64,000 nt of DNA from CAYVWB01 sp964455395 (GCA_964455395.1 CAYVWB010000005.1:28633-92632), one strand, 5' to 3'. Numbered from the stretch's first letter, positions 55,078 to 63,579 are shown. Translations and numbers: made by a program. Notes: generated by a model not told the origin, from the sequence alone.

Positions 55078-55440
55078 TCAGTCGCCGCGGACGCTCTCTT
55101 CCTCTTCCTGCTTGCTCTTGCAGTCGATGCAGAGCTTGGTCACAGGCCGCGCCTTGAGTCGGTTGAAGGCGATGTCTTCTCCGCATTCCTCGCAAATGCC
55201 ATACTCGCCTTCTTCGATGCGCCGCAACGCGTCCTGTATTTTCTTGATGAGGTAGCGCTCCCTGTCACGCAACCGCAAGGTGAACGCGCGATCGGATTCC
55301 GCTGTGGCGCGGTCGGCTGGGTCGGCGTACACTTCCACGTCGTCGTTCATGTCCTCCATGGTGGCTTCGCCTTTGCGCAAGGCTTCGTCGAGCATGGTCT
55401 GGAGCATGTTGCGGAAGTAGTCCAGTTCCTTTTGATCCAT
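55078..55440 (-). CDS. dksA: DksA/TraR-family zinc-finger protein
   Basis: The 120-residue protein has an N-terminal helical hairpin (YFRNMLQTMLDEALRKG and DRERYLIKKIQDALRRIEEG) with the tip region ADPADRATAESDRA, and a C4 zinc finger formed by CEECGEDI and CIDCKSK. DksA binds in the RNA polymerase secondary channel and mediates the stringent response with ppGpp. ADPADRA at the tip keeps the acidic Asp residues needed for activity. GGAG 8 nt before ATG 55440 fixes the start. A run of eight C on the coding strand lies about 46 bases upstream in the leader. Confidence 0.93.
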   Translation of the reverse strand: MDQKELDYFRNMLQTMLDEALRKGEATMEDMNDDVEVYADPADRATAESDRAFTLRLRDRERYLIKKIQDALRRIEEGEYGICEECGEDIAFNRLKARPVTKLCIDCKSKQEEEESVRGD

Positions 55441-55762
55441 GATGCTTCGCTCCTTCTCATTCCAGCAGCAGGGGCGGCGTATGTCGGGGGGGGACGCAAG
55501 GCGCGTCTCTCGGACTGGTCGCGCCATTCGCGCAGTCACGCATGAGCGCACGCCGCGCCATGTCGCGGAACCGCCAGCGGTGAGCCGGCATGAAACATCG
55601 CCGAGGCGATACGCCGCCGCAGCGAATTGCGCTACATACGCAGAAGGCGGCGTTCTCGTCAAGTCACAACGCATGGCGTGTCGAGACGTGCTCGCGCTTG
55701 TTCCTGGCGGTCGAAGAGGATAGGCTTTCAGCGAGCCAATCGCACACTGCAAGGAAACGCCC
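55441..55762. other. 322-base divergent intergenic region (dksA / DUF364)
   Basis: It should contain the promoters of dksA (minus) and the DUF364 gene (plus). A run of eight G lies at 55486-55493. No further gene and no clear -35/-10 pair could be picked by eye. Confidence 0.45.
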
Positions 55763-56560
55763 ATGCCCGATGAACCAACGAATGCGCACGCGTCCACCGC
55801 CCACACGGCGCTGCTGCGCGCCATCCTCGACGATGTGGGCGCCCGCGCCGACCCAGCACGCCTCGCCAGCGACGCTAACCCCGCGGTGGTGGCGGGACCG
55901 AGCTTCGTGGTCGTGGCCGGCGCCCAACCCGGGTTGGCCTCACGACTGCCGGAGGCCGTCGCTGCGCCATATGCGCCGCCGCCCTCCCCCACCCTCCAGG
56001 CGCTGGCCCGGATGCTGCCGTCTCAGGCGGGACGCACGCCACCCACCGTGGATGTGAGCGTGGCCATGGCCGCCGTCAACGCCCTGCTCCCCCCGCCTGA
56101 TGTCGACGTCGTGAAAGGGCAGGACCTGCTTGGAGAACGCGGCCGCGGCAAACGCGTTGCGCTGGTGGGTCACTTTCCCTTCGTGGACCGCATGGAACAC
56201 GACTTCGCGCGCGTCACCATCCTGGAGAAGCGACCTCGACCCGGCGATGTGACGGCCGCCGAGGCCCACCGCGTGCTGCCGCAAGCCGAGGTGGTCGCCA
56301 TCACCGCAACCACGCTCCTCAACGGCGCCCTGGCCGAGCTGCTGCCCCTGTGCCGACAGGCTTTCGTCATGCTCCTGGGCCCCACCACACCCTTCGCCCC
56401 GAGCCTCTTCAGAACGGAGCCGGGAGCCCCCGGGGTGGACGCCCTGGCCGGCGCCGTGGTGACGGACGCCGAGCAGGCCCTCGTCTCCGTGCAGGAGGGC
56501 GTGCCATTCTTCAAACTGCGCGGCGTGGAGTCCCGAGTCTGGCTGAGGCCGGGCGCGTAG
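55763..56560 (+). CDS. DUF364 (putative heavy-metal chelation) domain protein
   Basis: The 265-residue soluble protein has a DUF4213-like first part and a DUF364 Rossmann-type domain: KRVALVGHFPFVDRM, VTILEKRPRPGD, VVAITATTLLNGALAELLPLC and FVMLLGPTTPFAPSLF. The end VSVQEGVPFFKLRGVESRVW is typical of the family. These proteins are suspected of binding a metal or cofactor and often neighbour molybdopterin or metal genes; the reaction is unknown. AAGGA 7 nt before ATG 55763 is a good ribosome site. It converges on the FmdE-MoCF gene. Confidence 0.85.
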   Translation: MPDEPTNAHASTAHTALLRAILDDVGARADPARLASDANPAVVAGPSFVVVAGAQPGLASRLPEAVAAPYAPPPSPTLQALARMLPSQAGRTPPTVDVSVAMAAVNALLPPPDVDVVKGQDLLGERGRGKRVALVGHFPFVDRMEHDFARVTILEKRPRPGDVTAAEAHRVLPQAEVVAITATTLLNGALAELLPLCRQAFVMLLGPTTPFAPSLFRTEPGAPGVDALAGAVVTDAEQALVSVQEGVPFFKLRGVESRVWLRPGA

Positions 56561-56818
56561 ACTTGTTCGACTGGACGCCCCCCCGTGCGGCGTCGCCCTC
56601 GAGCTTCGACCCGACCATCCGCAGTGCGTCGAATGCGTCATCACCCACGGTGCGCGGCGCCGTGCAGCGTCGCTGCCAGCTCCCCGGCGACCACGTCCAG
56701 GGACGTGGGGTGATCCCGCAGCGCTCCACGACGCGCTCCGACTCTTTCGGGATATCCGTAACGCCGCCGCCCCCTCATGGAAACACGCGCAGGAGACGGC
56801 GACGCCTGCGCGGGGCGT

Positions 56819-58504
56819 CTACTTGCCGAAGGGACACTTGGGGAACGTGCACGCCTTGCATTGCAGGCAGAACCCGCCGGAGGCAAGGCGGGCGAGGTCC
56901 CTTCGGCTGATGGGTTCATCCGCCAGGACCCGGGGAAGCACCAGGTCCAGGCTGGTGGTCTTGAAGAAGAGCGCACACGCCGGCACACCGATGACAGGGA
57001 CGTCGGCCGCGCCGAGCCGGCCGAGCATGAGCATGGTCCCCGGCAGCACCGGCGCCCCGTAGAGCACCTCTCGCAGGCCGGCGTCCACCATGGCTTGGCG
57101 GGTCACATCGTCCGGATCCACGGAGAGGCCCGCGGTGGTCACCACCAGCTGCGCTCCCGTGGCGAGGAGCTCCTCCGCGGCTTCGGCGATGGCGGCGCGG
57201 TCGTCCGGGGCGATGCGCACGCCGCTGACGGCGCAACCCAGCGCCTCCACCTTGCTGGTCACGATGGGCGCGAACCGGTCTTCGATGAGTCCCTGGAAGA
57301 CTTCGGCGCCGGTCACCAGCACGCCCACCTTGCGGGGCCGCAGGGCCGCCACGCGGAAGAGCGGCTCGGCGCCCAGCACGTCCAGCGCTCGTTCCAGCCG
57401 GTCACGACGGATATAGAGGGGGATGGCGCGCACGCCGGCGAAGGGTTTGCCTTCATCCATGAGCACGCCGGCATGCCTGGCGGCGCAGGCCACGTCCGGG
57501 ACGCAGTTGAGCTGCTCCAGCCGGTCCCGGTCGTAGAGCAGCACCCCGCGACGGGCGGCGTGCAAGGTCAGCTTGCCTTCATGCGGTTCGTCTTCGCAGG
57601 CCACGCCCTCGCCGGCCAAGGCGTCGGCCAACGCGCGGGCTGCGTCGTTTTCATGCACGAGCGAGGCGTCGGTCTTGTCGGCTTCCTCCCGCACGAAGAC
57701 GGTGTTGCGGCCCATCTGCTGGAGTCGGCAGACATCGCCGGCGGTGATGATCTGGCCGGCGGCCACCGCCACCTCCTTGACCACGCCGGGCTCCACGCGG
57801 GTCATGTCGTGGAGGGCGGTTCTGCCCACGGCCTCCGCAACGGGCACGGCGCGCAGCCCCGCCCGTGCGTGGTGACCGGAGACGGGGGCGTCCCCCCCGG
57901 ACGAGGGCTCGGGAAGGCCCGGGTGGCCGGAGAGCTCGCGGTAGTCGTAGGGGCGTTCGCCCTGGCAGGCGCGGCAGAGGGCGCCGTCCTTGTGGGGGAA
58001 AGCCTCACCGCACGCCGGGCAGAGAGCAATGTCGCCCATGGAGTTCTTGCCCAGGAAACGCGCGCCGACCTGCACGGGAGCTACGCCGAGGATGGCGTCT
58101 CCAGCGGTTTCTATTTCCTGGAAGAGCGCTGCCGTGTCTTGCTCCCGCTTGGGGACGAGCTTGAGATACCATCCCTTGATCTGGGGATAGGCGTCCAGCC
58201 GCGCGGGGTCTATCCAGACGCGGAACCCCTCGCCGGTGTGCTTGTCGAAGAGGGTGAGTCCGTAGCGGCCGAGGTTCAGGAGCTTGACCCAGCCGTTGCC
58301 GAAGCTGCAGAGGGTGAGCAGCTGCACGGCGTCCGGCAGGCACTTGGGCGTCTCCACCAGCGCTTCGAAGAGTGTGCCTTCTGGCAGGCGGGCGCGTGCG
58401 GCCTCCACCATGTAGCCCCCCACCAGCAGACCGGGAGCGGGGTATCCATGGAACGCCGCAGCCATGTCCTTGAACTCGGCGAAGGTGTATTGTCCAATAT
58501 TCAT
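56819..58504 (-). CDS. FmdE-like domain fused to a molybdopterin-binding (MoCF/MoeA-like) domain
   Basis: The 561-residue protein has three parts. Residues 1-160 resemble FmdE, the E subunit of formylmethanofuran dehydrogenase (FAEFKDMAAAFHGYPAPGLLVGGYM region). Residues 162-182 form a C4 zinc finger (CPACGEAFPHKDGALC, CQG). Residues 215-530 resemble MoeA and its MoCF domain (VTGAEVFQG, TTAGLSVDPDDVT, GAPVLPGTMLMLG). The tail has four cysteines in FCLQCKACTFPKC. MoeA inserts Mo into molybdopterin; FmdE's role is unclear, so this may mature or assemble a Mo/W enzyme such as its neighbour. AAGGA 7 nt before ATG 58504. An intrinsic terminator separates it from the oxidoreductase. Confidence 0.85.
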   Translation of the reverse strand: MNIGQYTFAEFKDMAAAFHGYPAPGLLVGGYMVEAARARLPEGTLFEALVETPKCLPDAVQLLTLCSFGNGWVKLLNLGRYGLTLFDKHTGEGFRVWIDPARLDAYPQIKGWYLKLVPKREQDTAALFQEIETAGDAILGVAPVQVGARFLGKNSMGDIALCPACGEAFPHKDGALCRACQGERPYDYRELSGHPGLPEPSSGGDAPVSGHHARAGLRAVPVAEAVGRTALHDMTRVEPGVVKEVAVAAGQIITAGDVCRLQQMGRNTVFVREEADKTDASLVHENDAARALADALAGEGVACEDEPHEGKLTLHAARRGVLLYDRDRLEQLNCVPDVACAARHAGVLMDEGKPFAGVRAIPLYIRRDRLERALDVLGAEPLFRVAALRPRKVGVLVTGAEVFQGLIEDRFAPIVTSKVEALGCAVSGVRIAPDDRAAIAEAAEELLATGAQLVVTTAGLSVDPDDVTRQAMVDAGLREVLYGAPVLPGTMLMLGRLGAADVPVIGVPACALFFKTTSLDLVLPRVLADEPISRRDLARLASGGFCLQCKACTFPKCPFGK

Positions 58505-58576
58505 GCACCATTCCTTGTGTGAAGGGGCTATGCGCCGGCTGCGCCAACGTCTTCCTCACGTAGACTTTTGCACGAG

Positions 58577-58608
58577 AAAAGGGAAGGACCGCGCGAACGG
58601 CCCTTCCC
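58577..58608 (-). terminator. Rho-independent terminator after the molybdopterin oxidoreductase
   Basis: GGGAAGGACCG (58581-58591) pairs with CGGCCCTTCCC (58598-58608) with one A-C mismatch. On the minus strand it is followed by TTTTCTCG. It lies 32 bases past the oxidoreductase stop and 73 before the FmdE-MoCF start, so the two genes are separate transcripts. Confidence 0.75.
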
Positions 58609-58639
58609 CTTCGGTGTTCGGATGCAAGACGCCCCGGGG

Positions 58640-60739
58640 CTAGGCGGCGGGCTTGGCGACCTTGATGAAGTGCTCCTGCATGGAGATGGCGCCGCCGGCT
58701 TTGTCCCAACGGCGGATGCCCTTGGGCATGAGCAAGTTGTCTGCAGCGCCTTTGCCTTTGGCGCGGCTCTCTGCAGGGAGGTCGTGTCCGAAGCCGTGCA
58801 CCATGAAGACGCACTCGGGGTGGATGAACTGGGTGCGGTAGGCTTTGATCCTGGCGCTGTAGCCGTTGTTTTCCACCGTGACGTAGTCGCCGTTTTTCAC
58901 GCCCATGGCGTCGGCGGCTTCGGGATGGATCCAGAGCGTGTTCTCGGGCATGCGCTCGAAGAGCAGCGGGTTGTTCACGGTGTGGCCCTGGGTGTGGAGG
59001 GCGCAGCGTCCAAAGGTGATGCGGAAGCGGCCTTCCGGTGGGCTGGCCGGGGCTTCATAGGGTTTCAGGGAGGGGCAGCCGTCTTTCTCCAAGGTCTCGC
59101 AGACGACTTCCACTTTGCCGGAGGGCGTCTTGAAGGTCTTCTCGTCCACTTCCTTGTAGAGTGGTTTGTCCGCGAGTTTGACGAAGCCGGTCTTCTCGAA
59201 GTCTTCCAGGGTGACGCCTGTGCCTTCGAGCTGGAAGTTCCAGACATCCTCGATGGTGTCGAAAGCCATCTCGTTCAGCCCGAAGCGTCTGGCCAGCTCG
59301 GAGTAGATCTCCCACTCGGCTTTGGTGTCGTACTTGGGGGCCTGAGCGCGGTTGCGCTTGAAGAACTGCGGCGCCACGCCGGCTTTGGTGGCGATGATGG
59401 AGTCGCGTTCCAGGTAGGGCGAGAGCGGCAACACCACGTCTGCGTTCCAGGCGGTGTCCGACCACGTGAACGTGACTGCGACGAGGAGCTCCAGGTTGCC
59501 CCACCGGCTCAGCACGTCCGCACGATCCGGGAAAGCCATGAGGGGGTCGTGGCGGTGGACGATGTACGCCTTGATGGGATAGGGCTCCCCGGTTTCGATG
59601 GCGTCGTAGGCGAAGTTCACCAGGCCGGGGCCGGCTTCGAAGTGCTCGCGGCCTTCCTGCCAGCCCACGCCGTCCACGCGTTTGCCTTCGGGCTTGGGGT
59701 AGAGATCCATGAACGCTTTCAGGCCCTTGGCGCCCACGTCTCCGGGCTTGCAGACCAGGGGCAGGCCGCCTTTGGCGCCGATGGCGCCCATGAGCGCGTT
59801 GATGAGATAGGCTGTGCGGGAGACGTAGAAGGAGTCCGAGTAGCGCGCCGTCATCCAGCCGGGGTGCCAGATGACGGCTGGAGCAGCTTCGTGGAGTTGT
59901 TTCGTGAAGGCCTCGATCTGCGCGGCGGACGCGCCGGTCTCCTGCTCGGCCCATTCCGGGGTGTAGGGTTTGACGAATTTCTCCAGCGCCTCCAGGTCCT
60001 TGAACCACTTGGCGGCGTATTCCTTGTCGTACAGTCCGTCGCGGAGCATGACGTGGAGCACGGCGAGGTTGAAGGCGTAGTCCGAGCCGGGCTTGATGAT
60101 GAAGACGTTGTCCGCCTTGGCTGCGGGGATGTTGGCGCGGATATCGATGACGGTGAGCTTGCAGCCCTCGTCCATGGCGTCGAGGAGGTTGTTCACCTCG
60201 GCGACGTTGATGGCTTCAAAGATGTTGCGCGTCTGCAGCACCACGTGTCTGGCGTTCTTCAAATCGTAAGAGACGCCCTTGCGGCCGAACCCGAAGAGCG
60301 AGAGCGCCGAATGCTGCACGTTTCTGGCGCACGCGGAGTCGTGGTTGCAGTAGTTGGGTGTGCCGATGCCTTTCAGGAAAGCGCGGTAATGGTCGCGGAA
60401 CGGACCGCCGCGGTCGGAGAAGAGCACGGACTGCTTGCCGTGCCGCGCCTGGATATCCTTGAGTTTTTCGGCGACGTAGTCCAGAGCTTCATCCCAGCTC
60501 ACGGCTTTCCACTTGCCTTCGCCGCGCTCGCCTTGCCGGATGAGCGGCGTCTGCGGTCGTTCCTTGTCCTGGGTGAGAGCCACGCCCGCAGCGCCCCGGG
60601 GACAGAGCGATCCCTTCAGACCGCCAGCGTGGGGGTTGCCGCGCACGTACGTGACTTCGCCCTTCTGGACGTACGCTTGCGCCGGACAACGCACAGTGCA
60701 CATGCCGCAGATGGTGTAGACTTTCTGGATATCCTTCAT
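58640..60739 (-). CDS. Molybdopterin oxidoreductase catalytic subunit (PhsA/PsrA-like), no Tat signal
   Basis: The 699-residue DMSO-reductase-superfamily enzyme holds a [4Fe-4S] cluster via Cys11, Cys14, Cys18 and Cys46 (ICGMCTVRC and SLCPRG). The likely Mo/W ligand is Cys137 in NHDSACARN. Other features are a VSWDEALDYVAEKL segment and a molydopterin-dinucleotide-binding C-terminal domain. It most resembles thiosulfate/polysulfide-reductase catalytic chains, but the substrate is unknown. Those enzymes are normally exported by Tat; no twin-arginine leader exists here, so it is predicted cytoplasmic. GGAG about 9 nt before ATG 60739 rules out the longer frame. It is divergent from a ferredoxin gene; no membrane anchor is nearby. 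Confidence 0.88.
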   Translation of the reverse strand: MKDIQKVYTICGMCTVRCPAQAYVQKGEVTYVRGNPHAGGLKGSLCPRGAAGVALTQDKERPQTPLIRQGERGEGKWKAVSWDEALDYVAEKLKDIQARHGKQSVLFSDRGGPFRDHYRAFLKGIGTPNYCNHDSACARNVQHSALSLFGFGRKGVSYDLKNARHVVLQTRNIFEAINVAEVNNLLDAMDEGCKLTVIDIRANIPAAKADNVFIIKPGSDYAFNLAVLHVMLRDGLYDKEYAAKWFKDLEALEKFVKPYTPEWAEQETGASAAQIEAFTKQLHEAAPAVIWHPGWMTARYSDSFYVSRTAYLINALMGAIGAKGGLPLVCKPGDVGAKGLKAFMDLYPKPEGKRVDGVGWQEGREHFEAGPGLVNFAYDAIETGEPYPIKAYIVHRHDPLMAFPDRADVLSRWGNLELLVAVTFTWSDTAWNADVVLPLSPYLERDSIIATKAGVAPQFFKRNRAQAPKYDTKAEWEIYSELARRFGLNEMAFDTIEDVWNFQLEGTGVTLEDFEKTGFVKLADKPLYKEVDEKTFKTPSGKVEVVCETLEKDGCPSLKPYEAPASPPEGRFRITFGRCALHTQGHTVNNPLLFERMPENTLWIHPEAADAMGVKNGDYVTVENNGYSARIKAYRTQFIHPECVFMVHGFGHDLPAESRAKGKGAADNLLMPKGIRRWDKAGGAISMQEHFIKVAKPAA

Positions 60740-60926
60740 GACGCGATGCTCCTTGGATGCGGGGGTCGCGAGAAAACCCGTGTCGGGAACGCGCCGAGCG
60801 CAAGCCTTCGCCTGGGACTGCGCGCGGCGGAGCGTCCGGTCGGCGGAGCGCACCCTGCCAGACCCGACGCACGACGCATGATGGGGCCTACCAAGGCCAG
60901 CCCCGGGTGGCAAGCAGCCCTCGCAT

Positions 60927-60944
60927 TTGTGAAATTAGACACAT
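60927..60944. promoter_or_regulatory. CRP/FNR-family-like box 1
   Basis: TTGTGA-AATTAG-ACACAT: the first half-site matches the TTGTGA half of TTGTGA-N6-TCACAA, the second matches 4 of 6. It lies in the divergent region between the oxidoreductase and the ferredoxin. Confidence 0.4.
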
Positions 60945-60991
60945 GAATCCTCGCTGACTGGCGCCCTGCAGCGCCCTCCAAGCGACTGCTC

Positions 60992-61009
60992 ATGTGAAAT
61001 CCCGCACAA
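60992..61009. promoter_or_regulatory. CRP/FNR-family-like box 2
   Basis: ATGTGA-AATCCC-GCACAA matches 10 of 12 positions of TTGTGA-N6-TCACAA. It is 65 bases from box 1 and about 112 bases before the ferredoxin start. A redox- or nitrosative-stress regulator of the HcpR/FNR type is a plausible binder. Confidence 0.5.
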
Positions 61010-61121
61010 GAAGGCCCGCCCTTTGACTTTCCACCTTGATTGGGGGCATGGCTACTTCCACGAGCGCACACTACCACCCGCGCCCTTGCGTCGGCGCGGT
61101 CAACGCTACAGGACCACGCCC

Positions 61122-61562
61122 ATGCCCTACAAGATCCAGTTCAACAAAGACCGCTGCATCGCCTGCGAGGCGTGTCTCGTCCACTGCAAAGTCAAGAACA
61201 AGGTCCCCAAAGGCCTCTCCTACAACGAGATATCCATCAGCGACTACAAGGAAGAAGGCGGCCTGCCCCGCCTGACGCTGAACTATCGCGCCTGCTACCA
61301 CTGCGAGGACGCTCCCTGTCAGGAGACTTGTCCCGTGGAGGCCATCTCCACCCGCGAAGACGGCATCGTCCTCATCGACCAGGACACCTGCATCGGCTGT
61401 CAGGCCTGCATCGAAGCGTGCCCCTGGAGCGTTCCCGTTTATGAGGAGAACACCGAAAAAGTCTTCAAGTGCGACTTCTGCGTGGACTGGGTGGACCAAG
61501 GCGAAGAACCCGCTTGCGTGAACGGCTGCACCGCCAAGGCGCTGGCCTTCGTCCAGGTGTGA
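61122..61562 (+). CDS. Four-cluster [4Fe-4S] ferredoxin subunit
   Basis: The 146-residue protein has 16 cysteines in four groups: C-x2-C-x2-C-x3-C (Cys12-Cys22), ACYHCEDAPCQETC, TCIGCQACIEAC and a fourth set CDFC plus ACVNGC. This is the DmsB/PhsB-type electron-transfer subunit. It has no signal peptide, consistent with the signal-less catalytic subunit transcribed divergently. AGGA about 8 nt before ATG 61122 supports this start rather than the longer frame. Together the two genes could form a soluble cytosolic oxidoreductase. Confidence 0.9.
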   Translation: MPYKIQFNKDRCIACEACLVHCKVKNKVPKGLSYNEISISDYKEEGGLPRLTLNYRACYHCEDAPCQETCPVEAISTREDGIVLIDQDTCIGCQACIEACPWSVPVYEENTEKVFKCDFCVDWVDQGEEPACVNGCTAKALAFVQV

Positions 61563-61927
61563 CAGGACAGCGGCTGGCCTTCCAGATGAAGAGCTGGTAA
61601 TTTTCGACGCCCCCCCTAGCCAAGACCCCCTGACTGGAGTATGGTGAAACAACCGTAATCCTGGAAGGTCCTCCTCACGAACAGGGCTGTCGCGTTTCGA
61701 CGTGGCGGCCCTGTTCCACGTTCACACAGCCCGGTTCCAAATCCCACGTCCCCCGATTGTTTCATGGTCCCCCGCTGCATGTCCCCTTCGTGATCTTTCG
61801 CGAGGGCGGCGGCGGTCCGCGCATGGCCCCCACGTGAAAACGCCCCGCCGCATCCCCCTTCACGACGGGGACGCCACAGGGCGCTTCCGAACGGACGTGC
61901 GCGCCAGCCGGAGGCCAACGCCGCGCG
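61563..61927. other. 365-base gap with a long hairpin
   Basis: GAACAGGGC (61679-61687) pairs perfectly with GCCCTGTTC (61708-61716), and the 20-base loop contains an inner GTCG-CGTTT-CGAC stem. There is no T-run after it. It may terminate the ferredoxin transcript or be a structured RNA. A run of seven C lies at 61610-61616. No gene is seen. Confidence 0.45.
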
Positions 61928-62230
61928 CTACACCATCGTGTTCAGCACACTGCCTGTGCCGGCATACGCGCCGAGCACCTGCTGGTTGAAGTCGAAGGAC
62001 TGCGCCACGGGGTCGGCGCCTGCCATGCCCGAGGGCGAACCGTAGTTCATGGTGTTCAGGGTGCCGGTCACCACGGAAGCGCCGATGGTCTGTTTGTCCA
62101 TGGGCGCCATGGGCGACATCATGCTCGGCCCCTGGCTGTTCATCATGTTCAAGGTGTTGGTCACAACGGACGCGCCGAGTGTCTGCGAATCGTAGGGGGT
62201 CATGCCCCCGCCAATGGGATCGATGGGCAT
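61928..62230 (-). CDS. Small protein of three internal repeats (YjfB-like?)
   Basis: The 100-residue protein consists of three copies of a unit QTLGASVVTNTLNMMN, QTIGASVVTGTLNTMN and QVLGAYAGTGSVLNTM (about residues 15-30, 47-62, 83-98), separated by Met/Pro/Gly-rich linkers. The LGASVV-x-TLN pattern recalls the short YjfB 'putative motility' proteins, in which a similar segment occurs once; this link is tentative. It has no signal peptide. GGAGGG about 5 nt before ATG 62230 is a good ribosome site. No flagellar genes are nearby. Confidence 0.55.
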   Translation of the reverse strand: MPIDPIGGGMTPYDSQTLGASVVTNTLNMMNSQGPSMMSPMAPMDKQTIGASVVTGTLNTMNYGSPSGMAGADPVAQSFDFNQQVLGAYAGTGSVLNTMV

Positions 62231-62397
62231 ACGTCCCTCCCGGGTCGGTGATAGGTTGCGCTAACGCCCGTATCGCATCATATCGGCGCGGGCTGGACCG
62301 GACTTGAGGGTCGGCAGACATTTTTCTAGCACACCCTCGGCATGCCGCCAAGCGCCTGCTCCGCGGAGGCCTCTGTTCGCGGGCGTGACGAACGATG

Positions 62398-63579
62398 CTA
62401 GCCGCGGCCCGGCTCGTCCCACATGCGGCAGTACCGGCGCAGATCCGCCTGGAGGATGGCGTCCAGTTCGGCGGTGGCGTCCACGGCTGTCTCCGTGAAG
62501 AGGAAGGCGAAGGCGGAGTAACGCGTGAAGTCCACCCGGCGCAGTTCCAACGGCGCGGAGAAGTTGGCCAGAAACGCCTCGTAATCCACCTCGACGATGG
62601 CGCTGCGGTCCAGGTCCTGCGGCAGGTCCGCCACCACGATGTGCCATGCGCGGCCCCGGCGTTCCCGCAAAATGCTCTCCCAGTCCGGGGCGGTCTGTTC
62701 CAGAAAACAGCGGTAGGGATTCACGCCATAGGCGTGCTGGGCGATGTCCGTGCAGCACCATCCGGCGAAGCGCATGGGGTTGATCTCGATGAAGCCGAGG
62801 GCGCCGTCATGGTCCACGCGCAGTTCGGCGTGGACGGGAAAATTGCGCAAGTCGGCGCGTTGGCCCACATCAGCCAGAGCCCGGGCGAAACGCTCCCGGT
62901 AAGTCTCCACGACTTCGCAGGAGGTGGTGTAGACGCGGTCGCTCACGTCTTCCTCGCCGCCGAAGTGGTGCGCTAGGATGTTCACGACGACAGGCCGACC
63001 CGCTGCGTCGTAGTAGGCGTCCACGGCGTATTCGTCGCCCGGGACGCACTCCTCCACGATGAAGGCGTCGCAATCCAGCACCTGGGAGGGATACTGTGTG
63101 CGGATGGCGCGGGCGTCGCGCTGCAGCGCTGCGGCGATGGCCGGCCACGCCTCGTCCGAGAGCACCTTGCGCACGCCCAGACTGAAGAAGCCCACTGCAG
63201 GCTTCACGATGAAGGGCTTGCACATGGTTGCGGGGTCGAACTGATGGAGCGCGTCGCAGGGGACGCTGGCGAAGCGGTGGTCCGGGTAGAGATCGCGCAG
63301 CAGCTCGCGGAAACGGCGTTTGTCCTTCAACACGTGGACCTGCGCGGGCAAGGCGGTCCGGCGCAGGGTCGTCTCCACCCAGCCGATGACGTTCTCGGAG
63401 TTGGCGTAGACCAGCGCGCCGGCTTCGGCCATGCGCACGAAATCCGCCTCTGACGTGAGCTGCGCCGACGTCCCGGCGAGGAGGCTGCGCGCCACGGCGT
63501 TGTCCAACACGGGGGCTTGCGTCTCGATGACGGTCTTTTGGAGATAGGGCGAGACGTACGGCTCTTCCAGCACGAACAT
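62398..63579 (-). CDS. ATP-grasp-domain protein of unknown substrate
   Basis: The 393-residue ATP-grasp protein has PFIVKPAVGFFSLGVRKV (ATP-binding Lys and Gly-rich loop), DAFIVEECVPGDEYAVDAYYD, and the metal-binding strand LGFIEINPMRFAGWCCTDI with E-x-N intact. The layout matches carboxylate-amine ligases like those annotated as 'ATP-grasp domain-containing protein'. The substrate is unknown and no partner gene is visible. AAAGGAG 6 nt before ATG 63579 supports the start. It differs from the GAK ATP-grasp in length and in keeping E-x-N. Confidence 0.82.
   Translation of the reverse strand: MFVLEEPYVSPYLQKTVIETQAPVLDNAVARSLLAGTSAQLTSEADFVRMAEAGALVYANSENVIGWVETTLRRTALPAQVHVLKDKRRFRELLRDLYPDHRFASVPCDALHQFDPATMCKPFIVKPAVGFFSLGVRKVLSDEAWPAIAAALQRDARAIRTQYPSQVLDCDAFIVEECVPGDEYAVDAYYDAAGRPVVVNILAHHFGGEEDVSDRVYTTSCEVVETYRERFARALADVGQRADLRNFPVHAELRVDHDGALGFIEINPMRFAGWCCTDIAQHAYGVNPYRCFLEQTAPDWESILRERRGRAWHIVVADLPQDLDRSAIVEVDYEAFLANFSAPLELRRVDFTRYSAFAFLFTETAVDATAELDAILQADLRRYCRMWDEPGRG

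Larger units (their letters stand above)
60740..61121. other. 382-base divergent regulatory region
   Basis: It lies between the oxidoreductase (minus) and ferredoxin (plus) starts. Apart from two CRP/FNR-like boxes, no gene is seen. The stretch 60915-61030 is AT-richer than its surroundings. Confidence 0.6.
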
